A model generated the notes under the pieces. The model had not been told where the DNA came from. It saw only the letters and a list, made by a program, of their open reading frames with translations, and made no database searches. A stretch of 20,261 nt of DNA, from the NCBI RefSeq assembly GCF_034470605.1, contig NZ_JARGYT010000015.1, positions 1 through 20,261 of the forward strand. Direction: 5' to 3'. Shown here in pieces: positions 8,991 through 15,413 of this stretch. The first letter of the stretch is position 1; every line of letters begins with the position of its first letter. This DNA is from Cyrtobacter comes (lineage in GTDB: Bacteria > Pseudomonadota > Alphaproteobacteria > Rickettsiales > Midichloriaceae). The position numbers and the translations under genes were made by a program.

Positions 8991-10046
8991 TTAATGATGC
9001 CAACCATCATATGCAGGTGGAGCTTCATCATATGCTGGTGGAGCTGATGGTTCTGCGCCATATAGGTTTTCATCATAAGAATGCGGAGCTGACGGTTTAG
9101 TGCCATACATGCTTTCATCATAAGAAGGCGGGGCTGATGGTTTAGCACCATATATACTTTCATAAGAGGGAGGTGCGCCAAATTTATCGACAAATTTTTG
9201 GAAATCCACTCCATTTAAATTAATAGCAGCATTTAAAGCCTCTTTTTGTTCGCTAGAAGTACCGTGTCTAAACTTAGCTTCTCCAATTAATGAATCACAT
9301 CTTGCTTTAAGCAATCTACAATACCCTTCATCACCATTAAGAATCTCATTCAATATGAGATTCTGAGCATTAGATGAAAGAGGTGCTAAAATTTTGGAAA
9401 AATTGGTTAAAGTATATTTGAAATTATTAAATTGCTCATCGCTCATTTTAGAAAGATGTTTTGATATATCATCTTTAGAAGATTGGGATAATTGCCTATA
9501 TACTTTGTGTTCTTTAAGAATTTCCTGCCTATATTGTTGTTTATTATTAGTATTAGGTTTTTCACATTCTACTGGTGTAGCAGCATATGAAGAGGGCTGC
9601 AAAAACATATCTACGAGGAGTGATAGGAGACTTTTTTGAGGAGCAAGATGATGAGCAAGAGTATAGTCCTCCTTAAATCTCTCAAAATCTGCTGCATTCA
9701 AGTTAATGGCAGCTTTTAAAGCATCTTCTTTTGTGCTAGAACTACAATTTTTAAATTTACTGTGCCCGATTAATGAATTACACCTCTCTCTAAATACATT
9801 GCAATATCCTTCATCACCCTTAAGAAGAGTATCCACTATAAGGTCACGTGAACCAAATGGAAAAGATAATAAAATTTTAGAGAAGTTAGTTAATTTATCA
9901 TGAAAACTCCTAAATTCTGCATCACTCATTTCAGGAAGCCATTTTGATATAGCATTTTTGGAAGATAGGGATAATTGCCTATATACTTCATATTCCCCAA
10001 GGATTTTTTTTCGCCCCTCGATCCTTCCATTAGTAAAGTTTCTCAT
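8991..10046 (-). CDS. Duplicated-domain protein with C-terminal PPxY / E-x-[IML]-Y-G tail; candidate host-directed effector
   Basis: 351 residues, family not recognised. Residues ~19-128 and ~180-290 are two copies of one domain; shared strings include VYRQLS, LTNFSKIL, GDEGYC, SLIG, AAINLN and DF..F. The linker (139-160) carries a hydrophobic stretch, SLLSLLVDMFL. The tail (290-351) is a ~15-residue repeat with PPSY (292-295, 306-309), degenerate PHSY (321-324), PPAY (336-339, 343-346), and between them ESIYG, ESMYG and ENLYG with Tyr 299, 314 and 329. In eukaryotes PPxY binds WW domains such as those of NEDD4-type ubiquitin ligases, and E-x-I-Y-G resembles Src-family kinase sites and bacterial EPIYA motifs. 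There is no signal peptide. Secretion, for example by a type IV system, is inference only. It has its own promoter (10074-10102). The function is unknown. Confidence 0.85.
   Translation of the reverse strand: MRNFTNGRIEGRKKILGEYEVYRQLSLSSKNAISKWLPEMSDAEFRSFHDKLTNFSKILLSFPFGSRDLIVDTLLKGDEGYCNVFRERCNSLIGHSKFKNCSSSTKEDALKAAINLNAADFERFKEDYTLAHHLAPQKSLLSLLVDMFLQPSSYAATPVECEKPNTNNKQQYRQEILKEHKVYRQLSQSSKDDISKHLSKMSDEQFNNFKYTLTNFSKILAPLSSNAQNLILNEILNGDEGYCRLLKARCDSLIGEAKFRHGTSSEQKEALNAAINLNGVDFQKFVDKFGAPPSYESIYGAKPSAPPSYDESMYGTKPSAPHSYDENLYGAEPSAPPAYDEAPPAYDGWHH
9009..9179 (-). repeat. Tandem ~45-bp coding repeats (PPxY/YG tail)
   Basis: Three to four diverged tandem units of about 45 bp encode the tail of the preceding gene. 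Because the unit is a multiple of three, a second frame on the same strand also stays open (8957-9214) and looks repetitive; it is a by-product. The tyrosines recur at 15-residue steps (299, 314, 329). Confidence 0.8.
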
Positions 10047-10073
10047 ATTAGTTATATCTAAAAGAGTTGAACG

Positions 10074-10102
10074 ATTATAGGTTGTAGCATAAGACCAAGT
10101 AA
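10074..10102 (-). promoter_or_regulatory. Promoter of the PPxY-repeat gene
   Basis: On the minus strand TTACTT (10097-10102) is 17 bp from a perfect TATAAT (10074-10079), putting the transcript start near 10067, about 20 nt before the ATG at 10046. No Shine-Dalgarno is evident in the short leader. Confidence 0.55.
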
Positions 10103-10162
10103 TTTTAAAATAAAAATATGTGGTTAACTTATTGCTATTACGAGTGATTTTATTTTAAAATT
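10101..10162. repeat. 15-bp AT-only inverted repeat
   Basis: AATTTTAAAATAAAA (10101-10115) and its exact reverse complement (10148-10162) flank 32 nt. It lies just upstream of the promoter of the PPxY-repeat gene. It could be a hairpin, a protein-binding site or a chance product of base composition. Confidence 0.5.
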
Positions 10163-10224
10163 GAATAAACGCTGATAAGTTTTATGGCAGAAGATGGTGG
10201 TAATTTTTCACTTAATAACAAATA

Positions 10225-10249
10225 AATCATTGAATGATTGGTTCATTCA
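10225..10249 (-). terminator. Hairpin over the argR stop codon
   Basis: TGAATGA - ttggt - TCATTCA (10231-10249) forms a 7-bp stem that includes the argR stop (10243-10245). An overlapping inverted repeat, AATCATT-g-AATGATT (10225-10239), would compete with it. It is weak as an intrinsic terminator because no strong U run follows on the minus strand. Confidence 0.35.
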
Positions 10250-10701
10250 TCCTGATTGATATATGGAAAATCAATTTTTATTATTTCGACTACCTCTTTA
10301 AGAGATAATCTATATTTTAGTATAAGTAATACAGTATCATCACCTGCTATACTACCTAAGATAGGAAAATGGTTTATTACAGAAGGGTAGTGAATGTATT
10401 TCTCATCGAAAAATACCGCAAGTGCACTTGCATTGCCTGGATGTGTGTGAAGTACCACCAAGCCAGAATCTTCCGATACTTTTATATTAAGTATGGTTGG
10501 AACATGCTTTGTGCCTATAACCTGATATCTTCCCGAAATTTTGATTATATTAAGCTTTTTAATATACCTAGATAATGTTGCTTGTGGAATATCTAAACCT
10601 TCTTCTAAAAGTAACTTCTGTAACTGGGCTTGTTCTTTTATTTCAAATTGCTGAACAATATTTCTTATATGTACATCTATGCTATTTTTGCTCTTTTTCA
10701 T
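10243..10701 (-). CDS. argR: Arginine repressor ArgR
   Basis: 152 residues from the ATG at 10701, close to the 156 of E. coli ArgR. Family role: an arginine-sensing hexameric repressor. The N-terminal winged helix-turn-helix includes QATLSRYIKKL (40-50). The C-terminal arginine-binding and oligomerisation domain has VLHTHPGNASALA (83-95) and ILGSIAGDDT (114-123), whose Asp pair (121-122) binds arginine in the family. The reading frame is open upstream with an earlier ATG at 10722, but a perfect ARG-box palindrome (10708-10721) lies between the two ATGs and a promoter is just upstream, so the 10701 start is preferred. It is divergent from glnP, which makes control of arginine-type uptake likely. 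Confidence 0.93.
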   Translation of the reverse strand: MKKSKNSIDVHIRNIVQQFEIKEQAQLQKLLLEEGLDIPQATLSRYIKKLNIIKISGRYQVIGTKHVPTILNIKVSEDSGLVVLHTHPGNASALAVFFDEKYIHYPSVINHFPILGSIAGDDTVLLILKYRLSLKEVVEIIKIDFPYINQDE

Positions 10702-10707
10702 CGCTAC

Positions 10708-10721
10708 TGAATTTATATTCA
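10708..10721. promoter_or_regulatory. ARG box (ArgR operator)
   Basis: TGAATTTATATTCA fits the known ARG-box pattern TGAATWWWWATTCA at every position. It sits 6 bp before the chosen argR start and just downstream of the predicted transcription start (about 10725), a position suited to autorepression. Only one clear box was seen; ArgR often uses pairs. Confidence 0.75.
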
Positions 10722-10731
10722 TTTTTATGAA

Positions 10732-10760
10732 AATATAGCCAAAATTTTCTTTACATGCAA
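10732..10760 (-). promoter_or_regulatory. argR promoter
   Basis: On the minus strand TTGCAT (10755-10760) and TATATT (10732-10737) are 17 bp apart. The -10 is one base from consensus; the -35 is weaker. The start of transcription would fall near 10725, immediately next to the ARG box. Confidence 0.5.
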
Positions 10761-10837
10761 ACGAATTTACAATATATTGCCACAATATCTTTTACGTATT
10801 CATTTTAAATTAAAATTTTTTATATATTGATATAATT

Positions 10838-11479
10838 GTGAAGTTCTTTTTAGAGGATGCGGTTTTTATATTAAAAGGGATTGGTATAACCATTCAATTA
10901 CTTGTTGGCGGGCTTTTAATTGGGTTTATATTAGGTGGGGTATTTTCAGTTGCGAGATATAATGGTATTGGGAGATTTATTATAAATAGGCTTGTTTCTA
11001 TAATCAGGGGAACTCCGCTTATATTGCAGCTCTCTCTTATTTATTTTACACTTCCATTATTAACAGGATTAAATATAAGTGTAGTGTGGGCTGGTATATT
11101 AACATTTGGAATAAACAGCTCAGCATATATCGCAGAAATCCTAAGAGCTGGAATCGAAAGCATACCAAAGGGGCAATTTGAGGTATCAAAAACATTGAAG
11201 ATTCCTCCATATTATATGTGGAAAGATATTATATTGCCACAAGTGCTAAAAACCATTCTTCCAGCGTTAATTGGTGAGGTAATTACATTAACAAAAGAAA
11301 CGGCTCTTGTTGCAACTATTGGCGCAATGGATATTATGCGCTCAGCACAGGTTGTAGCTGCCGCGCACTTTACATATTTCGCACCACTTTGTATAGCAGG
11401 GGGGTATTACTATATTTTAGTGCTTACGATTGAGTATATTGGAAAATTATTAGAAAAAAGCCATGCTAAAGATCAATAA
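10838..11479 (+). CDS. glnP: Polar amino-acid ABC transporter permease (HisM/GlnP type)
   Basis: 213 residues with about five hydrophobic membrane segments. It forms the inner-membrane channel of a polar amino-acid importer. The ATPase-coupling EAA loop is clear: YIAEILRAGIESIPKGQFEV, then SKTLKIPPYYMWKDIILPQ, and LTKETALVATIG follows as in HisM/GlnP/ArtM proteins. The start is a GTG at 10838, and no ribosome-binding site is obvious. The last 17 nt overlap glnQ, so the two are one operon. The neighbouring argR makes arginine a plausible substrate, but glutamine cannot be excluded. No periplasmic binding protein gene lies beside it. Confidence 0.92.
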   Translation: MKFFLEDAVFILKGIGITIQLLVGGLLIGFILGGVFSVARYNGIGRFIINRLVSIIRGTPLILQLSLIYFTLPLLTGLNISVVWAGILTFGINSSAYIAEILRAGIESIPKGQFEVSKTLKIPPYYMWKDIILPQVLKTILPALIGEVITLTKETALVATIGAMDIMRSAQVVAAAHFTYFAPLCIAGGYYYILVLTIEYIGKLLEKSHAKDQ

Positions 11480-12107
11480 CATTTGCAAAAGCTATAATGG
11501 GCAAAGAATACTTAACAATATAAGTATAGAGGTGCAGAAAAATTTAATTCTTGGTTTTGCTGGTGCATCTGGCAGTGGTAAATCAACCTTATTAAGGTGC
11601 ATACAAAGATTGGAAGGTGTAGATTCTGGAAGTATATATTGCGATGAAAAAATAGGATTCATGTTTCAGGATTTTCAGCTATTTCCACATATGAGCGTTA
11701 TGCAGAATCTGCTTTATGCACCGCTTTTGAATAAGATGGATGATGCAAAGAGTAACGCGGAGAGATTTTTAGAAAAGCTTGGGATGCAAAGTAAGGCAAA
11801 TTCTTATCCTGCACAGCTCTCAGGGGGGCAGAGACAAAGGGTAGCACTGGCGCGCAGCTTAATGATGCATCCTTCATTACTTTTATGTGATGAACCTACA
11901 TCTGGATTAGATATAGCAACAATTCGCGATGTTACAAATTTATTATTATCAGTAAGGGATATGGGTATTACTATGATAATAGCTTCACATGATTTAGATT
12001 TTTTATCACAAGTCTCTGATAGGATTATATTGATTAAAAATGGCAGTATAGCCATTGATATAAATACCAAAGATTTTGAAAAGCATTTTTTACTAAATCA
12101 TTATTAG
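11463..12107 (+). CDS. glnQ: Polar amino-acid ABC transporter ATP-binding protein
   Basis: 214 residues, the ATPase partner of the overlapping permease. Walker A is GASGSGKST (34-42), the Q loop MFQDFQLFP (Q69), the signature LSGGQRQRVALARSL (119-133), Walker B LLLCDEPTSGLD (139-150, Glu144) and the H loop ASHD (H176). All catalytic residues are present. It is shorter than the usual ~240 because the stretch between Walker A and the Q loop is compact (SGSIYCDEKIGFMFQ), lacking most of the usual 'G.di......l R' segment. Start ATG at 11463 inside glnP suggests translational coupling. Confidence 0.94.
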   Translation: MLKINNICKSYNGQRILNNISIEVQKNLILGFAGASGSGKSTLLRCIQRLEGVDSGSIYCDEKIGFMFQDFQLFPHMSVMQNLLYAPLLNKMDDAKSNAERFLEKLGMQSKANSYPAQLSGGQRQRVALARSLMMHPSLLLCDEPTSGLDIATIRDVTNLLLSVRDMGITMIIASHDLDFLSQVSDRIILIKNGSIAIDINTKDFEKHFLLNHY

Positions 12108-12184
12108 TAAATTCTTTAAAATAGACTCTTTAATGAATTATGAAAAATATCGCTTAACATGCGCATCTTAGCTAAAAAATAAAC

Positions 12185-12216
12185 TAGGCCTCTGTCTAAG
12201 TTATATGAGAGGTCTA
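12185..12216. terminator. Hairpin downstream of glnQ
   Basis: TAGGCCTCT and AGAGGTCTA pair over 9 positions (one G-U) around a 14-nt loop. On the minus strand the stem is followed by GTTTATTTTTTAG, so it fits a terminator for minus-strand transcription better than for glnQ. Confidence 0.35.
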
Positions 12217-12313
12217 ACATAGAGAGAAAAGTTTATGTGATATATTTTTCTTTTGAGACCTATTTTCCCATCATGTCCGCCGATATAAGAGATAGAAGAT
12301 AGATCTTAACTAT

Positions 12314-12359
12314 AGCCATACACATAAAACGGGTAAGAAAAATATTTATGTGCATGGCT
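12314..12359. repeat. 15-bp stem-loop of unknown role
   Basis: AGCCATACACATAAA (12314-12328) and TTTATGTGCATGGCT (12345-12359) pair at 14 of 15 positions around a 16-nt loop. There is no T run on the plus-strand side, so it is not a classical terminator for glnQ. It may be an RNA element, a relic of a small mobile repeat, or part of a decayed gene. Confidence 0.5.
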
Positions 12360-12419
12360 TGGCAACAAACATCTCTTTAATTGTTAGAAGCTTGTTCGGT
12401 TTTTAAAAATTAATGCGCA

Positions 12420-12533
12420 TTAACTTTTGGAAGGTGAACCATCCATTTTTTCGTCATAGAAAATATTAGCACCCATAACAAGTACATCAGCATTACCCAA
12501 TTCAACTATTTTAATAATAGAGAAAATATACAT
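12420..12533 (-). pseudogene. Possible C-terminal relic of ribulose-phosphate 3-epimerase
   Basis: A 37-codon reading frame (ATG 12533, TAA 12420-12422) contains KIVELGNADVLVMGANIF, which resembles the C-terminal phosphate-binding segment of Rpe (usual form ...aGaDvlVaGSaIF). The stop falls in a palindrome followed by TTTTT on the minus strand, like a terminator. It is far too short to be functional. The match is by eye, so it could be another TIM-barrel protein or chance. Confidence 0.35.
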
Positions 12534-12992
12534 AAAAATTAAATATATATAAAGAAGTCTGAATTGAGCATATGTAAAAGTCTAAATCAAGGGATTATTT
12601 CTAATAAATATATCTGGCATTATATTTGCCATTGAAAAAAAACGTATATTTCAAACCGCAATAAACCGATAAATTCTATTAAAAAGCTTATTCTTTTTAT
12701 ATCTAGTCTTTAATTCTATAAGCATTTTTTGAAAAGAGCCAAATAATCAACAGGAGTATTTTATATAAAAAATACTATTTCATTAAAATTTACAAAGAAT
12801 TCACAAAGCAGTTTTCATTAATAAAATGACTAAATTTACTAAGTGATTATACAAAATATTATAATTTTTTAAAATATATGTATTAGCAAGGATTATTGAA
12901 AATACATATATCTAATTTACGATAAATTAAGAAGTTTTAAAGTAGCTCATAATCTTTAATTTATTTTCCATAATATATCTTATGATATTATT

Positions 12993-13304
12993 TTACAATG
13001 AATCGCGTCTCCATTTACAATTTCTATCCAATGCTTTGCGTATCTTCTCCTGTGTCTGCAATGGATCTAAATCTGCCAAAAAGCAAACTGTTAAAAAATC
13101 TTCATCACAGTCAAGGAGCCATTTTCTGGATTTAGCTCTATGTATCCTTAGACTTTTCTTCCTAGAATTACTAGAAGCATCTATTAATGCCTGGGTTATA
13201 ACGGCCCTCCACATTGCCCTCATACAATTTTTATTATTAGTATTGGCCTGAAACTCATTATTTAAGCTTTTTTTGAGATTATGGAAAATAAAATCTTTAA
13301 TCAT
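12993..13304 (-). CDS. Small conserved alphaproteobacterial protein (WRAVI type)
   Basis: 103 residues, no named function known to me. The pattern MWRAVITQALIDA (31-43) ... KSRKWLL ... DEDFLTVCFLADLDP resembles small proteins found widely in alphaproteobacteria and sometimes near phage genes, with a conserved WRAVI-x-QA, a W-L block and a DF-x-x-VC-x-LA-x-LDP block. It is basic in the middle (SRKKSLRIHRAKSRK), which could suit nucleic-acid binding, but that is inference. It stands alone between two AT-rich gaps. A TATAAT (minus strand, 13340-13345) lies about 36 bp upstream of the ATG, without a convincing -35. Confidence 0.75.
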   Translation of the reverse strand: MIKDFIFHNLKKSLNNEFQANTNNKNCMRAMWRAVITQALIDASSNSRKKSLRIHRAKSRKWLLDCDEDFLTVCFLADLDPLQTQEKIRKALDRNCKWRRDSL

Positions 13305-13773
13305 AGGATTTTCGCTTCTTTAAGAGATAAATAATTTATATTATAAAGCGCATAATATGAATTATTTTATATTATGGAAGTAACTTCCTTTGATAATTTT
13401 CTTATTTCTTTTAATTTTTTAAAACATACTATTTCTTAATATATTCATGTTATTGCTACCTATATTCTTTTTACTTATTTCTATGATATTTACTGGTTAC
13501 TAGCGTGCTAATTTAAGTCTCTATATATTATAGAACAAACTAATCCCTTAATGGTTGTTGCTTAATAGTAGCTAATTTATGGATTAGATTAGATTTAAAG
13601 AGTCAATTCTTTTTAATATAAATCACATGACTGGATGATTGAAAATCTTAGAACAATTTTTTTATAAAAACACCGCAATATACTACTCTAAATTAGTATA
13701 AATATTTTCTTATATCTTGAAAAAGATCACGCTATCAAATTTTATAAATCATATCCATTTAAATGGTAATGGC
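13305..13773. other. AT-rich intergenic region
   Basis: No coding signal is seen. It contains two perfect short inverted repeats: GGAAGT-a-ACTTCC (13376-13388), upstream of the small WRAVI-type gene, and CCATTTAAATGG (13755-13766), just past the comF stop. Either might bind a protein, or the second might help end comF transcription; nothing else supports them. Confidence 0.5.
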
Positions 13774-14418
13774 TTATTTAACGGAGCTTATAGTCAGCCC
13801 TAATACTTTAGACGCACCATTTTTTAAAAGAATTTTTGCACATTCTGTTAGCGTACTTCCAGTTGTTACAACATCATCTATCAGTAGTATCTTTTTTCCA
13901 ATAACGTTTTTTTTATTTATCATAGTAAATGCATTTTTTAGATTTACCATCCTCTCTTTTTTGCTTAAATTTACTTGCTTTTTAGTTTTTTTAATCTTTA
14001 CTAATGAATTAAAATCCATTTGTTTATTAGCTAATATAGATAATTTTTTTGCTATAATACCTATATGATTATACTTTCTTTGATAGAAATCTGACCAATG
14101 CATTGGAATAGGTATTATAAGATCTATCTCTTCAGCAAAATCTTGATATGCAAGATATAAAAATTTGGATAATAGTGTAACGTTCTCAACCTTATCATTA
14201 TATTTAAGATCTGATATTAAACATGAAGTAATAGAGCAATAATTAGCAAAGGATTTTATAATAATGTCCTGATCCTCATTAACTATCTCTAGCATTATAG
14301 TTAATTTATTCCAGCAACTATAACATAAGGAATGATAAGAGCCCACCCATTCCAAGCACGATAAACACTTGGGCGGATAAAAAAAATCACAAAACCAGCT
14401 GGACTTTATATTCCGCAC
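13774..14418 (-). CDS. comF: ComF family phosphoribosyltransferase-like protein
   Basis: 214 residues. The N-terminal Cys4 zinc-binding motif is CLSC (C18, C21) ... CYSC (C32, C35). The phosphoribosyltransferase-like domain has IIPIPMHWSDFYQRKYNHIG (101-120), the TKKQVNLSKKERMVNLKNAF block (145-164) typical of ComF/GntX, and the PRPP loop IDDVVTTGSTL (180-190). ComF takes part in DNA uptake in competent bacteria; in reduced intracellular species its role is unclear. It is divergent from the methyltransferase-like gene (43 nt apart), an arrangement common in alphaproteobacteria. Confidence 0.92.
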   Translation of the reverse strand: MRNIKSSWFCDFFYPPKCLSCLEWVGSYHSLCYSCWNKLTIMLEIVNEDQDIIIKSFANYCSITSCLISDLKYNDKVENVTLLSKFLYLAYQDFAEEIDLIIPIPMHWSDFYQRKYNHIGIIAKKLSILANKQMDFNSLVKIKKTKKQVNLSKKERMVNLKNAFTMINKKNVIGKKILLIDDVVTTGSTLTECAKILLKNGASKVLGLTISSVK

Positions 14419-14461
14419 ACTGTTTTAATAAACACATATTTACAATTTTAATGTAATAATC

Positions 14462-15094
14462 TTGTATTATAAGAATTCACAAGAAGCAATATATGGCCTA
14501 TCCACATCCCTTATAAAAGAGACTATGATTAGGTCTAACTGCAAGACTCAAAATATACTTATTCATGGAAAATCAACATATATAGATGCTCTTAATATAT
14601 ATGGAAGGATAACGGATTTTAAGGAGCTAGATCAAATTAAGTCTGATATGCAATTTGATACTGTTATTTCTGATTTTGAATTGCTCTTCTCTGAAGATAC
14701 TAATTCAGAATTAATGAAATATAAAATGCTTCTTAAAGAGCGATCTTTACTTATAATAAATTCATTGAGCGCAAATTTACATGAATTAACAAATGCCTTC
14801 ATCATAGCTCAACAAAATATAGAAAAATGTGCGTATAATATTTTTGTACAAATGCCAAGCTGTAGCAGCTTAGTATATGCCGCTACTTCATTAGGGTTCA
14901 GTGAAATAGTATCTTATACCGAACATATACAAATTGATTATAGCTCTTTTAAAAAAATGCTTATGGATATAGAATGGTTGCTTAAGAAGCCATTAAAGGA
15001 AGATTTAATAAAAGAAGCGGAAAAATCTTATAAAGGCTCGTGTTCAATTTTGTTCGAGGTATCAATTTTATCAAGCACAGGGCATAGATGTTAA
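14462..15094 (+). CDS. Degenerate BioC/NDUFAF5-like methyltransferase-fold protein
   Basis: 210 residues from a TTG at 14462; no ATG lies near. The central and C-terminal parts fit the alphaproteobacterial NDUFAF5/BioC-like family: FDTVISDFELLF, a LLIINSLSANLHELTNAF block, FVQMPSCSSLVYAATSLGF, and YSSFKKMLMDIEWL. The glycine-rich SAM-binding motif expected near residues 30-40 is not visible (ILIHGKSTYIDAL occupies the place), and the N-terminal domain is short. It may keep a non-methylating role: human NDUFAF5 hydroxylates an arginine in complex I. It may instead be decaying. Its position next to comF supports the family call. Confidence 0.7.
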   Translation: MYYKNSQEAIYGLSTSLIKETMIRSNCKTQNILIHGKSTYIDALNIYGRITDFKELDQIKSDMQFDTVISDFELLFSEDTNSELMKYKMLLKERSLLIINSLSANLHELTNAFIIAQQNIEKCAYNIFVQMPSCSSLVYAATSLGFSEIVSYTEHIQIDYSSFKKMLMDIEWLLKKPLKEDLIKEAEKSYKGSCSILFEVSILSSTGHRC

Positions 15095-15413
15095 GCTCTA
15101 AAAATGCCTTTATTATTATGTAATAAATTGCAATATTTCCCACTATGTATTGTTTTCTGAAGGAATCATGGTTATAGTTTTACCTTCTAGGTTGCAAGCT
15201 ATTATGGCTCGATGCTATCTTGTATATATTTATATAGTTTGGTATTTAGAGAATTCCTGCTATCGTGATTAGCCTGCATGCATACATATGTTGCGGTATT
15301 ATTTGATTTTTCATATGAATCTTTTTATTACTAGCTCCTTTGTATTGCCACGCGGTTTAATTTTCTTTGCACATAGCGCCTGAATCTAGATTTGTTTTAT
15401 ATTGGTATATTTT
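15095..15413. other. Intergenic region before gltP
   Basis: 319 bp without a recognised gene. On the minus strand a 40-codon open stretch ends at 15202 and has no good start; I recognise nothing in it. No clear promoter or terminator hairpin was found, though the gltP-truA-PBP transcript must start here. Confidence 0.5.

Larger units (their letters stand above)
12108..12992. other. Long AT-rich intergenic region with gene relics and hairpins
   Basis: No intact gene is seen over 885 bp. It holds a wobble-containing 9-bp stem (12185-12193 / 12208-12216), a 15-bp stem (12314-12359), a perfect 14-nt palindrome TTAATGCGCATTAA (12410-12423) and two short open fragments that recall ribulose-phosphate 3-epimerase. 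Positions 12600-12992 show only very AT-rich sequence, with a small AGTATTTT/AAAATACT hairpin near 12755. The pattern fits a pseudogenised stretch. Confidence 0.6.

Noticed and set aside
8991..9180. CRISPR-like array
   Set aside because: The repeats are diverged, directly adjacent and in frame within a gene, with no spacers and no cas genes.
8957..9214. 85-codon minus-strand frame with methionine/histidine-rich repeats
   Set aside because: It is a second frame of the 45-bp repeats of the PPxY-tail gene, open only because the unit length is a multiple of three. It overlaps the terminator hairpin and has no independent support.
10831..10836. TATAAT just before the glnP GTG as its -10 box
   Set aside because: It lies one base from the start codon, so transcription would begin inside the gene; no matching -35 was found.
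11804..12070. 88-codon minus-strand frame
   Set aside because: It lies opposite the glnQ signature and Walker B region and is a shadow frame.
12108..12992. tRNA or other standard RNA gene in the long gaps
   Set aside because: No cloverleaf, T-loop consensus or conserved RNA motif was seen by eye here or in the other gaps.
12982..13251. 89-codon plus-strand frame
   Set aside because: It lies opposite the WRAVI-type gene, whose translation fits a conserved alphaproteobacterial pattern.
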